Assembly: GCF_024679245.1 (NCBI RefSeq)
Contig: NC_090191.1
Coordinates: 2,128,778-2,192,777, forward strand
Direction of reading: 5' to 3'
Length of the DNA stretch: 64,000 nucleotides
Source of the DNA: Pseudorasbora parva
Lineage: Eukaryota > Chordata > Actinopteri > Cypriniformes > Gobionidae
The translations under genes and the position numbers were made by a program. Under the pieces are notes generated by a model. The model did no database searches, was not told the origin of the DNA, and was given only the letters and a program-made list of their open reading frames with translations. Shown one piece after another: positions 54,768 through 64,000 of this stretch. Positions within the stretch are counted from its first letter, which is position 1. Every line of letters begins with the position of its first letter.

Positions 54768-54910
54768 TTTTCTCCAAAGCGTTCAATAAGATGTGACACC
54801 AAGATCCGAACCATGGCTCGTCTCTCTTTAAGTGAAATGCAGTGCTCGTTTTCAATAGCATCTACAATACCTCTGCCATTGGGTGTTGCAAGAAGGATGT
54901 CTCTTACGCT
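54768..54910 (-). CDS. SAMD3-like gene, internal exon
   Basis: Clean acceptor TTATTTTTTAG and donor AAAA/GTGAGTAC on the minus strand. The 143-bp frame reads SVRDILLATPNGRGIVDAIE, then NEHCISLKERRAMVRILVSH and LIERFGEK, without a stop. It joins in phase 0 with the upstream exon at 55072-55161. The pattern of a short helical region followed by a basic Arg-rich helix is what I associate with fish SAMD3-like proteins; the SAM domain itself is not seen here. Confidence 0.65.
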
Positions 54911-55071
54911 CTAAAAAATAAATTATATATTTTTGTATAAATATTGTGTTATTTTTGTTAGAAAAACATCCTACAAATGTCTTTAATTCATGCACACAAA
55001 AAAAAGACAAGGCCTTTTCTAGCAACAGTCTGGTACCAAAACAAGAAATCATTAAACACACACAAACTTAC

Positions 55072-55161
55072 AGATGCTGCTACTTCCTCCACAGCTATCC
55101 TGTGCTGCTGCTCCCTTGATATGGATATAGTAGGTGTAGTTGAAAGCTCTTCAGTTGATTC
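55072..55161 (-). CDS. SAMD3-like gene, internal exon
   Basis: Acceptor CTATTAAAG and donor CATCT/GTAAGTTT on the minus strand frame exactly 30 codons, reading ESTEELSTTPTISISREQQH then RIAVEEVAAS. Phase 0 into the exon at 54768-54910. Confidence 0.6.
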
Positions 55162-55439
55162 CTTTAATAGAAAATTGAATGGTAATGCATTTTTACAGTA
55201 TGTTAGTTCTGCACAATATATTGTTTCAGCAATGATATCATGATGTGCACATTCACAATTCTGTTAATTTGACTAAACCATTTTTTCAGTGAAACTTACA
55301 AGATGTATATGATGTCAACAAATTGAGAAACCCTCTCAGTGTATTGTGATGTGCCCATGATGACTTAATTTATATTAATAGAATATGGTTTACAACTGCA
55401 AGAGGTAGTATTTGGTAGAAGGTGTAGAAAAGCATAATT

Positions 55440-55680
55440 TAAAGGGTTAGTTAGGGTTATTCACTCACTGCCACGTTGTTCCAAACCCGCAAGACTTTCG
55501 TTCATCTTCATAACATAAATTAATATCTTTTGATGAAATCTCAGATGTGCCCCTTTTTGACAGTCTTCACAACTAACGTTAGCACTTTGAAGCTTCAAAA
55601 GGTTTTTTTTATATATATATATATATGAATCGAGCGATTTAGTCCACATTTTCTGAAGAGACACCATCGAAAATTAACTT
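55440..55680. repeat. TTAA-type MITE left-end fragment
   Basis: Starts TTTAAAGGGTTAGTTAGGG; the subterminal CCAAACCCGCAAGACTTTCG fits the family at 43578. It includes a short (TA)n run (55612-55627). Confidence 0.55.
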
Positions 55681-55989
55681 AACATATCTCGGGAGAGAGG
55701 CACGGACAAAATGGCGGTCGAGGTAACGTTAAAAAATATACCGTCTATACGTTTAAATAGGTACAAATGTAAAGTATGTATAGTAAGTGGATTGCTCATA
55801 GTAAATTAATAACATCTACTGTTATTAATGTACAGTTAAACGAAAGCAGGAGCGGAAATTTTGTTAAGTAACGTTATGTTCTGACAGAAGACCAAGCTAG
55901 AATAATAAGTTAAACTTCACCGAATCAAACCCGTAGCCAATACAGCAAATAATATATAATAAAGTTGACATATTCAGAAGCAATTTTTA

Positions 55990-56112
55990 AAAATGGACTT
56001 GCCTTTTCCCTTCCAAATGCCAGCGTCGTGATGACAGTGTGGCGCACTTTCTTCCTAGTCCACTGAAGAGAATTGTGTCGTATGAGACGCAGCGCGGCTG
56101 TCATTTGGCCGT
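55990..56112 (-). CDS. Possible upstream exon of the SAMD3-like gene
   Basis: The minus strand from an ATG near 56103 reads MTAALRLIRHNSLQWTRKK, then VRHTVITTLAFGREK, ending at a GC-type donor AAG/GCAAGT. Another short candidate first exon (GATGTTTATACAGTTTATG/GTAAGT) is at about 56391-56413. Neither is firm. Confidence 0.3.
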
Positions 56113-56600
56113 GAGGTCGAATCTCAATTGAGCTGAGAGCATAAAACTGCGTTTATACAATAAAATCGTTAGAGAAATATTTAATATATGTTGATAACAG
56201 CCTCAATTAACAGAATTTTTGGAAATAAGACGAAAGAAACCCAATAAAAGCGGCAGTTAAGACTTGAGGCAAAAAACCGCGAATATTTCCATAAAAGCTC
56301 TTTTCTGACTTTTCCACCTTCCACGAAATCTCTAAATACTCTTGGATAAAAAACAATTGATAACTACTTGAAATTTGTTTATTTACTTACCATAAACTGT
56401 ATAAACATCTTTTATTTGCTTCCACCTGAATGCGCTAAGAAAATGGCGGCTTCTCCAACTGGTGTCGTCCGTGTTTTTGCGTGACGTGCGTGCTCTCTTT
56501 CACAACCCAAATTGGGTTAAATCAACCCAGCATTCTTACCCAGCAGTCTCAACCCAGCGTTTGGGTTGAAAAAACAACCCAGCATTTTTTAGAGTGTACA

Positions 56601-57420
56601 GTGAGGCTTTCATCTCCTCATTCGCTTCTTGCCCCATGCAGCTCTTTGGACAAGCATGATGCTGGGTTAGTCACACTTTTTTGTGATTGAAAGAGTCACT
56701 CTCTTAATACTTAAACATCTACTCGGTCTTTGATAATTCTCAATAATTTATGTAAAGTTGTTCACATAATGACCCATTAATATGTTTGTCAGATGTCTTA
56801 TGTCTTTAAGCAAAGTAGGAGAGGAGTCTATGTTACCTCCATCAACAAGCCATTCAATTAAACAAAAACAGCGTTAACATGAAGTACATTTGGATACTTA
56901 ACAAATAACACCATTCAAAGACATTTCAAGTTTCTAATATTTTTGGATGCATTACTTTACTCCACATTCTTCAAAGTCATTTCTAGTTTCTGAATTGTTT
57001 TTCATAAAAATGATGCTAGATTGGACTGGACTGGCTTTCTTAGGCTGCACTTACAATCACAATCATTTGGCAATCTAAAGTGTGTTATGCCAAATACACA
57101 CATACTCAGTTAAAACATTTGTGCGCATGAAAAATTGTATATTGTGAGGTTGTTCGTTGTGTAATTACTAATAACTAGCAATAACTTAATTGATTTTATC
57201 CACAACCCTAAACTAGTAACTATGGGTATGACTAAATATACAAAGGGGAAGTGAAGTTAGAGATGCCTATTCAGGTCAAATAATTCACATTTAAATAAAT
57301 ATTTCTTTATGGTTTATCTCATAGAAAGGTAGGAAACCCCAAAGAACACAAAGGCAAAAGTCCCATGGACCTCTTTGGAGCCATCACTCACCAAAGGAAG
57401 TTTTCCTAGGCAATACATTG
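56601..57420. other. Continuation of the split transposon, then unassigned
   Basis: 56601-56665 resumes the duplicated coding-like sequence (CAGTGAGGCTTTCATCTCCTC). The rest is AT-rich with nothing recognised. Confidence 0.35.
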
Positions 57421-57447
57421 GTGAAAGAAGTAGGGCTCAAACAAGAA

Positions 57448-57750
57448 CAAATGTTAAGCATTCTCCACCCACAAACTTGGCTCAGCAGCGATGAAGTGGA
57501 TGCAGCTTACATTTCTCAGGCGTTCCCTCATATAGATGGGTTTCAGTCCGGCTTGCTCTATCAGAGTCTTCACCAAGGGGCTGTGCTTGGACACCACAAA
57601 CACCATTTGGGCAAGTGTTGGACATAAATGAAAACCACTGGGTCACAGCAAGCAACCTTTTCTGTGGACCCAATGAGGTTTGCATATACGACCGCCTGAA
57701 TGCAAACATCACCAAGCACAACATAAACATAAGTTACAATATGAAGTGAT
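57448..57750 (+). pseudogene. Ulp1-like (C48) cysteine protease fragment
   Basis: The frame reads ILHPQTWLSSDEVDAAYISQ, then AFPHIDGFQSGLLYQS. After a frameshift it reads FGQVLDINENHWVTASNLFC and GPNEVCIYDRLN. The NHW and YDR motifs fit the catalytic His and Asp of Ulp1/SENP-like proteases, which several large fish DNA transposons carry. The downstream Gln and Cys were not found. It may belong to the same split element as 49136-50655. Confidence 0.5.
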
Positions 57751-57759
57751 AACATTTAA

Positions 57760-58610
57760 GAAGTGCATTAAAATGGAAAAACACAGGCAGGGAGAGAAAT
57801 GGATCACAACTTAGAGGAGTTTGCCAAGTGGCCACTACAGAGCAATGGACAACGTGAACATCCTTGGCCTGGTAAAAAACAAACATTTTACAGCTTCAAA
57901 AGCACAAATATCATTATTACGGTGTTTAACAAACAGGTTTCCTTATGATGGACATATTACCTTCTGTCCAGCAATGTGTGATAGATAACTGAGAAAGGCA
58001 ACAATTCAGCACCTGTGATCATGGTAAGAATGATTTAGGTTAAAATAATAAAAAGTACAAAAGTAAAAATAATAATAAGTTGTTTAAGTCACCGTTGCTT
58101 CCACTTCCTGTTTCAATCCTAAAGACATCAAATCAAGTCTTTTCAACACTGCGGACCCACTGCACCCATGATCTCATCTGGTGACCCAACATTCAACTAA
58201 AACAGAAAAACACAAACAATTAACAATAAGAAACAATAAAAAAGTAAATAAATGTTTTCATATGTATAATACTTATAACCAATCCAGTATGACTTGTTCT
58301 GCTTTGCTCAAGACAGGATATGATAGATGATATAATATGTTCCTTATGTGAAAACATGGCTTCTGTTCATTTTGCAACTGGAAATCTGGTTGTATTACAA
58401 CACTGCAGATTTCTCACTGGGCTACCAAATAACGTTGTGCGTAAAAAGCTTAAAAGACTAGACTCCGAGATTAACAATAACTATAGATTATAGCAATTCA
58501 AACCAACGTTACCTTCTTGAAGTGCCATGATACTGCCTGTAGTGTACACAAAAAAGAAACCAGGCATGTATGATTATAATAATGTCAACAGTTAGCTATT
58601 GCTATTAGAA
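57760..58610. other. No gene recognised
   Basis: AT-rich sequence with a few short open stretches, probably decayed transposon interior. Confidence 0.3.
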
Positions 58611-58617
58611 ACGGTCA

Positions 58618-59007
58618 TTAAAGACAATTTAAAAAGGCAATATGAAAGGCATTAAACCTACCTTCACTCCTGAATGGCCGTTTCCAATGTAGGCCAATGT
58701 GGACAGATTGTAGTGCTTGCATCTTCAAAGTTTTTTTGTTATGAAGATGAAAGTATAGACGGAGAGAGAACATATAATGTTCCTCTTTCATTTGGGACGC
58801 CTCCCGATTTAGCTGTTCTGCTACGGATGAGTTACCAAGAGCAGCTAAATGTGGTGCCAGTTTCAAACTCCTCAAAAGATCCTCTCGTCTCTTTTGATTT
58901 TTCTGGTGGAACCGATCAGAAGTCATGGTCAATACAGAAACAAGTGGTAAAAGAAAAGATTCATTAGCAGAATAAGGTACAATACATACAATTTTAGACT
59001 CCAGCAC
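58618..59007 (-). pseudogene. KDZ-like transposase fragment (tentative)
   Basis: The minus-strand frame contains RFHQKNQKRREDLLRSLKLA, then ALGNSSVAEQLNREASQMKE, then EHYMFSLRLYFHLHNKKTL. The last segment resembles a helical region I associate with fish KDZ/Zisupton-type transposases. The beginning and end of the frame do not look coding. Confidence 0.3.
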
Positions 59008-59866
59008 TCTTCATCCATCTCCAAGCCAAGCCACAGCTTCAGGTGGAGGCTCGGTCTTTCTGTGATCATAAAAGGAGAATCGTGCAATGGTTCCAGTCAC
59101 ATCGACCTGAAGAATCGGTGGCCACAGTTCCAGACACTGCTCTCGATGTGAAGCCAACACCTACATTTGACAAAGAAATGGTGAAAACATCCTCAAAACA
59201 TTTTATATGCATAAAATACTAAATAGAAATGTAGACACTATTAAACAAATATCACAATGTCTTACCATCAGCCTTCTGAAGCTTGACAAACATCTTGGGT
59301 ACAAGTCCTAGTAAAGGAGTAGCTCCTCAAGCCGGTTTATCAAGTGTAGGTCAAGGGACATGAATAAGGATTGGCAAAAGGGTTGCCAAAAACTCAAAAT
59401 AGGAAAATGAAACATCCATATAAGGATTTAAAATGTAAGCCATGAGGAGATTCAACCTCCAAAATAGCTCTCACCATCACATAACCCAATCATTTCCTTC
59501 TCAAGTGTCTCCCATCTTGTCCTCACATTAGCTTGACCATCCTCGGCACTGATATTGTCCAAGTTTGGCCGCCTACACAGATGTGCTAATATACAACCAA
59601 GACAATATGCCAAGCAGCAAAATATCACGGTCAGTCGTTATCTGCATTCACAATTAACAATCCACCGCCTCTATGTTTCACCTGGCAAATCAAAAGCAGT
59701 TTTCCAGTTTCCATCTGCAATCAAAATGGGAGCTATAGGTGTTATAGGAGTTGGGCCAGGGCAATGGGGACAGTTGGACTCCAGGGGGGTCGAATAAGTC
59801 TGGGGTTTGACACTCTTTTGTTGGCAAATCCTCTGGAAGGTCTTCTGGCATCCTCTTTTGCCTCTA

Positions 59867-60082
59867 TTAATAATCTGTCCATTCCTGTATGTCAGCAGAA
59901 GCCAGTGAGGCTCCTTCGGTCTCTGCAGTAGAACCAGAGTTAACTTGTGTTTTTACATGAACAGGGACTCTGGGTCCATGGGCTTCTTTTGGGGTGACAA
60001 AAATCCCATTTCTCTCATCAATACAAAGGATAGATGATGGCTCCTTTGTGTCCTGCCTAATCAATCCATCTTTTTTGCACAA
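59867..60082 (-). pseudogene. Transposon protein fragment, unassigned
   Basis: The minus strand reads CKKDGLIRQDTKEPSSILCI, then DERNGIFVTPKEAHGPRVPV. It looks like coding DNA from a transposon-borne protein seen in many fish copies, but I cannot assign its function. Upstream and downstream parts are not evident. Confidence 0.3.
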
Positions 60083-60840
60083 TAACTGATATGTATTAAT
60101 AATTTATATAATCGCTTCTGTTATGTGTCATGTTTACTGTGCTCTTCCCAAACTGATGGTGTGTAACTTAATCAAATTTAGCAGAGTTAGAGTTCATTCG
60201 ATGGTTGATGTGAAGAAGTGCCTTGAATCAACCTCTGCAGAATCATTTGTAACTTAAGTGTTAATATTTGTTTTGGTCATCGACTCTATGTTATTTGTCA
60301 TAATGAATAATGTGCTTTTCACGAACCGACGGCCTAATTTCACTGCGCAGTGTTTCTTATTCAGCGCAATATTGGGTGCTTTTCAATAACTTACTGATGT
60401 GAAGGAGTGTTATTCCTCCTAAATCCAGCTTTTCTTCAAAATAACTGCTGTCTATTAATCATTTTTATAGTCCACTGTATGTTATTTGTCATATCAAACC
60501 AATATAACAATGCAAGATTTGACATTGATGTTAAATATATATAATTAGCATGATTTAGTGTCTGACGGAGTTGACACAAATTGAGATTACCAATTTCTTA
60601 ATGATGTAGTGTTAGTTTTTTTCTTTCTTTCATCAAAAAAAGTCCCTTATCCCAAGAATCAGTGAGAGAAAAATGTCTTTTTGAAGATTTGAAAGAGAAC
60701 ATTGCTAATGGGAAAGGGGATTTTATTTTAATTGTTTGATGGATAAAAATTGCGCATTATTTTATTTATTTGGTTGTGATTGTATTTGTTAAACTAAAAG
60801 TATCAACAATAAATAAAGAAAGAAAGAAATAGTCCTTTGG
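60083..60840. other. No gene recognised
   Basis: AT-rich. Ends in an AAATAAAGAAAGAAAGAAA tract near 60812-60830 that looks like a retroposon A-tail. Confidence 0.35.
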
Positions 60841-60980
60841 AACCACCCACTCCGGCTTGGAAACCAATCAAATGCATTGTTTTAGCGCCATCATCAATAT
60901 CCCGCCCCCTCATTGTTTGGTGCTCAAGTTCACCTCTTCATCATCGTCAAAGTCATCAATCATCAGAATAATACCCAAGT
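60841..60980 (+). promoter_or_regulatory. Possible promoter and first exon
   Basis: A CCAAT box (CCAATCA, 60863), a GC box (CCCGCCCCCTC, 60901-60911) and a donor CCCAA/GTAAGTAA (60979) in 120 bp suggest a 5' exon. A candidate next exon lies at 61257-61342 between acceptor CTATTTTTTAG and donor GTGAG/GTCGCT, and encodes a basic stretch. It could lead to the KDZ exon at 63489, but this is not proven. Confidence 0.3.
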
Positions 60981-61597
60981 AAGTAATTAGCAAAACATAA
61001 ATATGTAAATATATATGTAAAAAGTGTCAGTTCTTTCTAACTCAAATGATTGTAAATACAAACAATCAAATGTTATTTTTCTAAGTGAGCATGCTCATGT
61101 CGGCCTGCAGTTGTCAGGCGGTTAATATTAGTTTAAAATCATTTCTCAGTAAATGTTTTAGGGATAACATTTAATATATTAAGTAATAAACTACTTTAAA
61201 ACCTGTTAAATATAAACTACTTTAAAACCTGTTAAATATACTATACTATTTTTTAGAAAGAAGAAAAAGAGCCAGCCAAGAGGGCGAAGCCACATCCAAC
61301 AACTGGGAAATGGAGGCAAAGGGACGGAAATGGGAATGTTGTGAGGTCGCTTCGAAAAAATCCCTCAATAAAAAAATAATAAAAAATGGCTCCTAATCAC
61401 GGTCAGACAGTTGTAAATTTACAGTTATTGTTTAAATTTACTGTTATTTTCAGTTGTGATTTATATTTCCCACATTAAAAAATGCTAGTACTTTATAGTA
61501 AATACTATACCAAGTGGATGCTGCACACTGGTGCTGGTTGAGGAGACATGAGTGTAAAGCGCTTACAGTAGTACATATGAAAGCGCTATATAAATGC

Positions 61598-61646
61598 CTC
61601 ATTCATTCATTCATTCATTCATTCATTCATTCATTCATTCATTCAT
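61598..61646. repeat. (ATTC)n microsatellite
   Basis: About twelve copies of ATTC, next to an AAGCGCTATATAAATGC repeat end as at 11110. Confidence 0.95.
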
Positions 61647-61756
61647 CATGTTAACTCGCTAGTAATGGCTGAAGTGTTACCAAATACATCAGGATGAACT
61701 ACTGTAGAAAAACCTCAATGTTACAATGACTTCAGTAGTTACTAAAGAGTTAAAAT

Positions 61757-61885
61757 ATGAATATGAAGAACATATCCTTTGTGAAGAACATAGGACATAT
61801 CCTTTGAATATGAATATGAAGAACATATTCTTTGTGAAGAACATAGGACATATCCTTTGAATATGAAGAACATATCCTTTGTGGG
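61757..61885. repeat. Minisatellite, period 47-53 bp
   Basis: ATGAAGAACATATCCTTTGT recurs at 61763, 61816 and 61863; the intervening AAGAACATAGGACATATCC is also repeated. Confidence 0.85.
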
Positions 61886-62273
61886 ATATGTTCATGAAAA
61901 GACCAAGCATGTAATAACCCTTAAAGGGGGGGTGAAATGCTGTTTCATGCATACTGATCTTTTTACACTGTTAAAGACTTGGATTCCCATCCTAAACATA
62001 GACAAAGTTTCAAAAGTTAAGGTGGACGTTTGATGGGAGTATTTCTTTGTCAAAAATACTACTTCCGGTTAGTCATAAGTTTCGGCAAGTTTTTTGAGAT
62101 CATGCGTCCCCTTTGACGTTAATGGGGGCGGAATTTCCTTGTATGGGCCTTACGGACAATTCTACCGGAAGCGCGTGAGAGAGAGAGAGGGAGAGAGGGA
62201 GAGAGCGAAAGCAACAGGCTACGCCCATCAAAGCGCTCGTAGGCTGCGCTGCACAGGTGATGTGCACATAACA

Positions 62274-62545
62274 ATGTCACCAAAAAAGTGCGTTTTTGGT
62301 TGCCAGACCAAGACAGTCCTGCACAGATTCCCCAAAACTCCGCGTTAAGGCAACAGTGGATGGAATTTGCTTTTCCGGATCAGCAACTGAGTTGCGCGAA
62401 TGTTTATATCTGTTCGCTGCATTTCGGTGCCGACTGTTTCATAAACAAGGCCCAGCTCGACGCCGGATTTTCCCGATCGCCTAATGCTGAAGGATGGAGC
62501 AGTCCCAACGATAAAGGTCCCAACGTTAGAACCGCAGGCGGTGAG
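62274..62545 (+). pseudogene. THAP-type zinc finger, frameshifted
   Basis: ATG at 62274 starts MSPKKCVFGCQTKTVLHRFP, the first C-x2-4-C pair of a THAP DNA-binding domain. A one-base shift near 62340 moves the match to another frame: LRQQWMEFAFPDQQLSCANV, then CSLHFGADCFINKAQLDAGF, supplying the second C-x2-H pair. A good donor (GGCG/GTGAGTGAG) follows at about 62541. THAP domains serve as the DNA-binding end of several transposases. The frameshift disables this one. Confidence 0.7.
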
Positions 62546-63007
62546 TGAGACTGCTTCAAATGTCTGTGTTTCTGCCTATGCTCATCAAGTAGCCCAAACA
62601 TGATCACGTATAGTTAATTGATCAATGGAGCATGCGATGTGTAGTGCGTGTACATTTGTTTAGCTGGCCACTATATGTGTAACTTTATGTTTGTGTATTG
62701 TAAAAGCACTCCAAACAACAATACACAAAGAGGGGGGAAATATGTTGAACTAAATAAGCGCGCTTCTTCATTCAAATGCGCTACTATTCCATGTCTTTCT
62801 ATGTAAACACTAACTTAGCCTGCCGTGCAAAACCAGTCCGCTTACTGTCTACACAAACCACGCGTAAACACACACACACATACGTGCACAACTGCACTTC
62901 TCACATGTACACCTTCAAAGACAAAAATACGACGATATAATTCAAGTATAAATATGTAAATAACACAAGCCGCTAAGCATATTATATAGTTAGTGTATAA
63001 CTTATAC

Positions 63008-63117
63008 CACATACAGACGTCCTGCTCTAGTCGTTTTTGCTGCTGCTCCTGTTCAACTGCAGCCTCTGGGTCTGATTCCGGATCATAGATGTATGGCTGG
63101 ATCTGATTAAAAGCCAT
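63008..63117 (-). CDS. First exon of a P2X7-C-domain-type protein
   Basis: The minus strand from ATG 63117 reads MAFNQIQPYIYDPESDPEAA, then VEQEQQQKRLEQDV, with donor-like GTG/GTATAAG at 63008. In fish many transposon-borne proteins begin this way and continue into a Cys-rich domain like the intracellular end of P2X7 receptors. That second exon is not in this window, so the gene is partial. It is divergent to the THAP exon. Confidence 0.5.
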
Positions 63118-63488
63118 ATTTTTATTTTGAATAAAGTTTTTTTCCCGCTGTTAGGGATGACACAGCTTTACGACGCACTCGACTCAACACAATAGCAGCA
63201 GCGCGCACACGTCATTATTTAGCTCCGCTCACACGATACCCCCCCACCCGCTCGGCTTTTTTCGGAAAGACTCGGAACAGCGCATCTTTCTTATATAATT
63301 ATAAAAAAAATAAAGACTTTTCGGAGATATGCAGGATGCAATGCTACTCTATAGGTACTCAAGATTGACATGACACTGACTGAAACTGAGTGTTTCACCC
63401 CCCCTTCAACTTATTGTCATATTGTTTATTCATATTGTCCAGCTATATTATTATTCATATTATTATTCATTTTATTGTAATGTCTGGT

Positions 63489-63972
63489 AGGGGTGTGTGG
63501 CTCTTCTCAATGGACAGCAGCCAAGGAGTATGCAAAAAAGTCAACGTCAAAGATTGATGAGGAAGGCCTTGAGATTGTTGTGTGCCGACATGGAGGACTT
63601 TTAAAGGGCATAAATATGTTCAGAGGGGAAATATTTGCGTATCCCCTGTTCCTTCAAAATGCCCTCTCAAAAGAAAATGTGTCCTTCTTCTGCTCAGATG
63701 TCGCCTGCAAGTACTGGCCATACTTGAAGAGATTGGTGGACACTGTCCAGAGCACTAAGGACATGTACTTTTATTTGAACAGCCATTGTTTGTTCTGTTT
63801 TTGGTTGATAAAATGGTCTGGAAGAAACCAAGAAGGAGCTGGTCTTACAATTGGAGAAGAGGTGGAGCAAGTCAACTCATTCTTGTCGACAGCTGCAATG
63901 TGCACTAAATACATGTCCAAAGCTGGGGAAAACATTAGAGAAGCACTACCTTTAACATATAGTTACTTATAA
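63489..63972 (+). CDS. KDZ (Zisupton-like) transposase, terminal part
   Basis: After acceptor TCTGGTAG the frame reads CGSSQWTAAKEYAKKSTSKI, then DEEGLEIVVCRHGGLLKGIN and EIFAYPLF, SDVACKYWPYLKRLV, and near the end GAGLTIGEEVEQVNSFLSTA and MCTKYMSKAG. This order is that of KDZ-type transposases (Kyakuja-Dileera-Zisupton), where the SDVACKYWPYL stretch lies in the catalytic core. The middle (FYLNSHCLFCFWLIKWSG) does not look conserved and may be a retained intron: GT-type and AG-type signals flank it. It stops at 63970. Upstream exons are not certain. Probably a fragment. Confidence 0.6.
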
Positions 63973-64000
63973 GTATCAATGAATCATGACTATTACTTTT

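Larger units (their letters stand above)
50659..56598 (-). mobile_element. DNA transposon with CACTCTAAAAA...CTGGGTT ends
   Basis: The left end CACTCTAAAAACTGCTGGGTT (about 50659) is inverted at the right end AACCCAGCATTTTTTAGAGTG (about 56598). Multiple AACCCA/TGGGTT repeats fill about 170 bp at the left and 100 bp at the right. TA flanks both ends. The host sequence TACAGTGAG continues after the right end, matching the intact copy at 50571. The interior carries a minus-strand spliced gene (SAMD3-like) and nested MITEs. Confidence 0.8.
61924..63408. mobile_element. DNA transposon with AAAGGGGGGGTGAAA ends
   Basis: The left end AAAGGGGGGGTGAAATGC (61924) is inverted at the right end GTGTTTCACCCCCCCTT (about 63391-63407). 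It is about 1.5 kb and very AT/CG-uneven. It contains a THAP exon on plus and a P2X7-C-type first exon on minus, but no transposase, so it is internally deleted. It lies upstream of the KDZ-like exon and probably in its intron. Confidence 0.7.

Overview
The window is vertebrate DNA, most likely from a cyprinid fish. The evidence is a two-exon C2H2 zinc-finger gene of the type expanded in carp and zebrafish relatives, long CA/GT microsatellites, GT-AG introns, and a dense mix of fish-type hAT, pogo/Tigger, PIF/Harbinger-like, KDZ-like, L1 and Ty3-like elements plus many palindromic miniature elements. There are no bacterial operons, rRNA genes or CRISPR arrays. Family names below come from recognising motifs by eye, not from a database search. 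Layout, 0-10 kb: a pogo/Tigger element (about 173-2791) has an intact DDD transposase exon, and its intron holds a tandem array of short LTR-like units, each with a tRNA-like internal promoter, separated by tRNA-His-type primer binding sites. Then comes the one convincing host-type gene, a nine-finger C2H2 protein with exon 1 at 3168-3252 and exon 2 at 8634-9553. Its 5.4 kb intron holds nested hAT-like elements and microsatellites. 10-21 kb: a broken Harbinger Myb-like gene; a minus-strand L1 tail split by a TTAA-flanked fold-back element (11464-12363); LINE scraps; and a hAT element (15650-19202) with an exact 8-bp target duplication and a transposase spoiled only by one in-frame stop, itself inserted in a Harbinger-like element (15349-20107). 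21-28 kb: a Myb/SANT-like gene remnant and a minus-strand pogo-like transposase split by a second, decayed hAT element (22398-26674) with an exact 8-bp target duplication. 28-40 kb: an L1-type tail split by a 10.1 kb LTR retrotransposon (29262-39401). Its LTRs are nearly identical and its single gag-protease-integrase frame lacks reverse transcriptase, RNase H and the last integrase acidic residue. Its leader carries four tandem CTCF-like motifs. A ZBED5-like hAT transposase is split across this block (about 27.5 kb and 40 kb). 40-46 kb: a DNA transposon (40692-45816) with ACGT-rich subterminal satellites of different period at each end, filled with nested MITEs. 49-60 kb: fragments of a large DNA transposon (RNase H-like transposase pieces and an Ulp1-like protease piece), split by an element with CTGGGTT/AACCCAG ends (50659-56598) that carries a minus-strand, multi-exon SAMD3-like gene. 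60-64 kb: a KDZ-type (Zisupton-like) transposase exon at the window end and, upstream of it, an element with a THAP zinc-finger exon on one strand and a P2X7-C-domain-type first exon on the other. How it fits together: apart from the zinc-finger gene, nearly everything is a stack of insertions, and target duplications plus interrupted reading frames give the order of events. Removing the inserts at 11464-12363, 22398-26674, 29262-39401 and 53309-54577 on paper brings the interrupted host frames back together, which is strong internal support for these calls.
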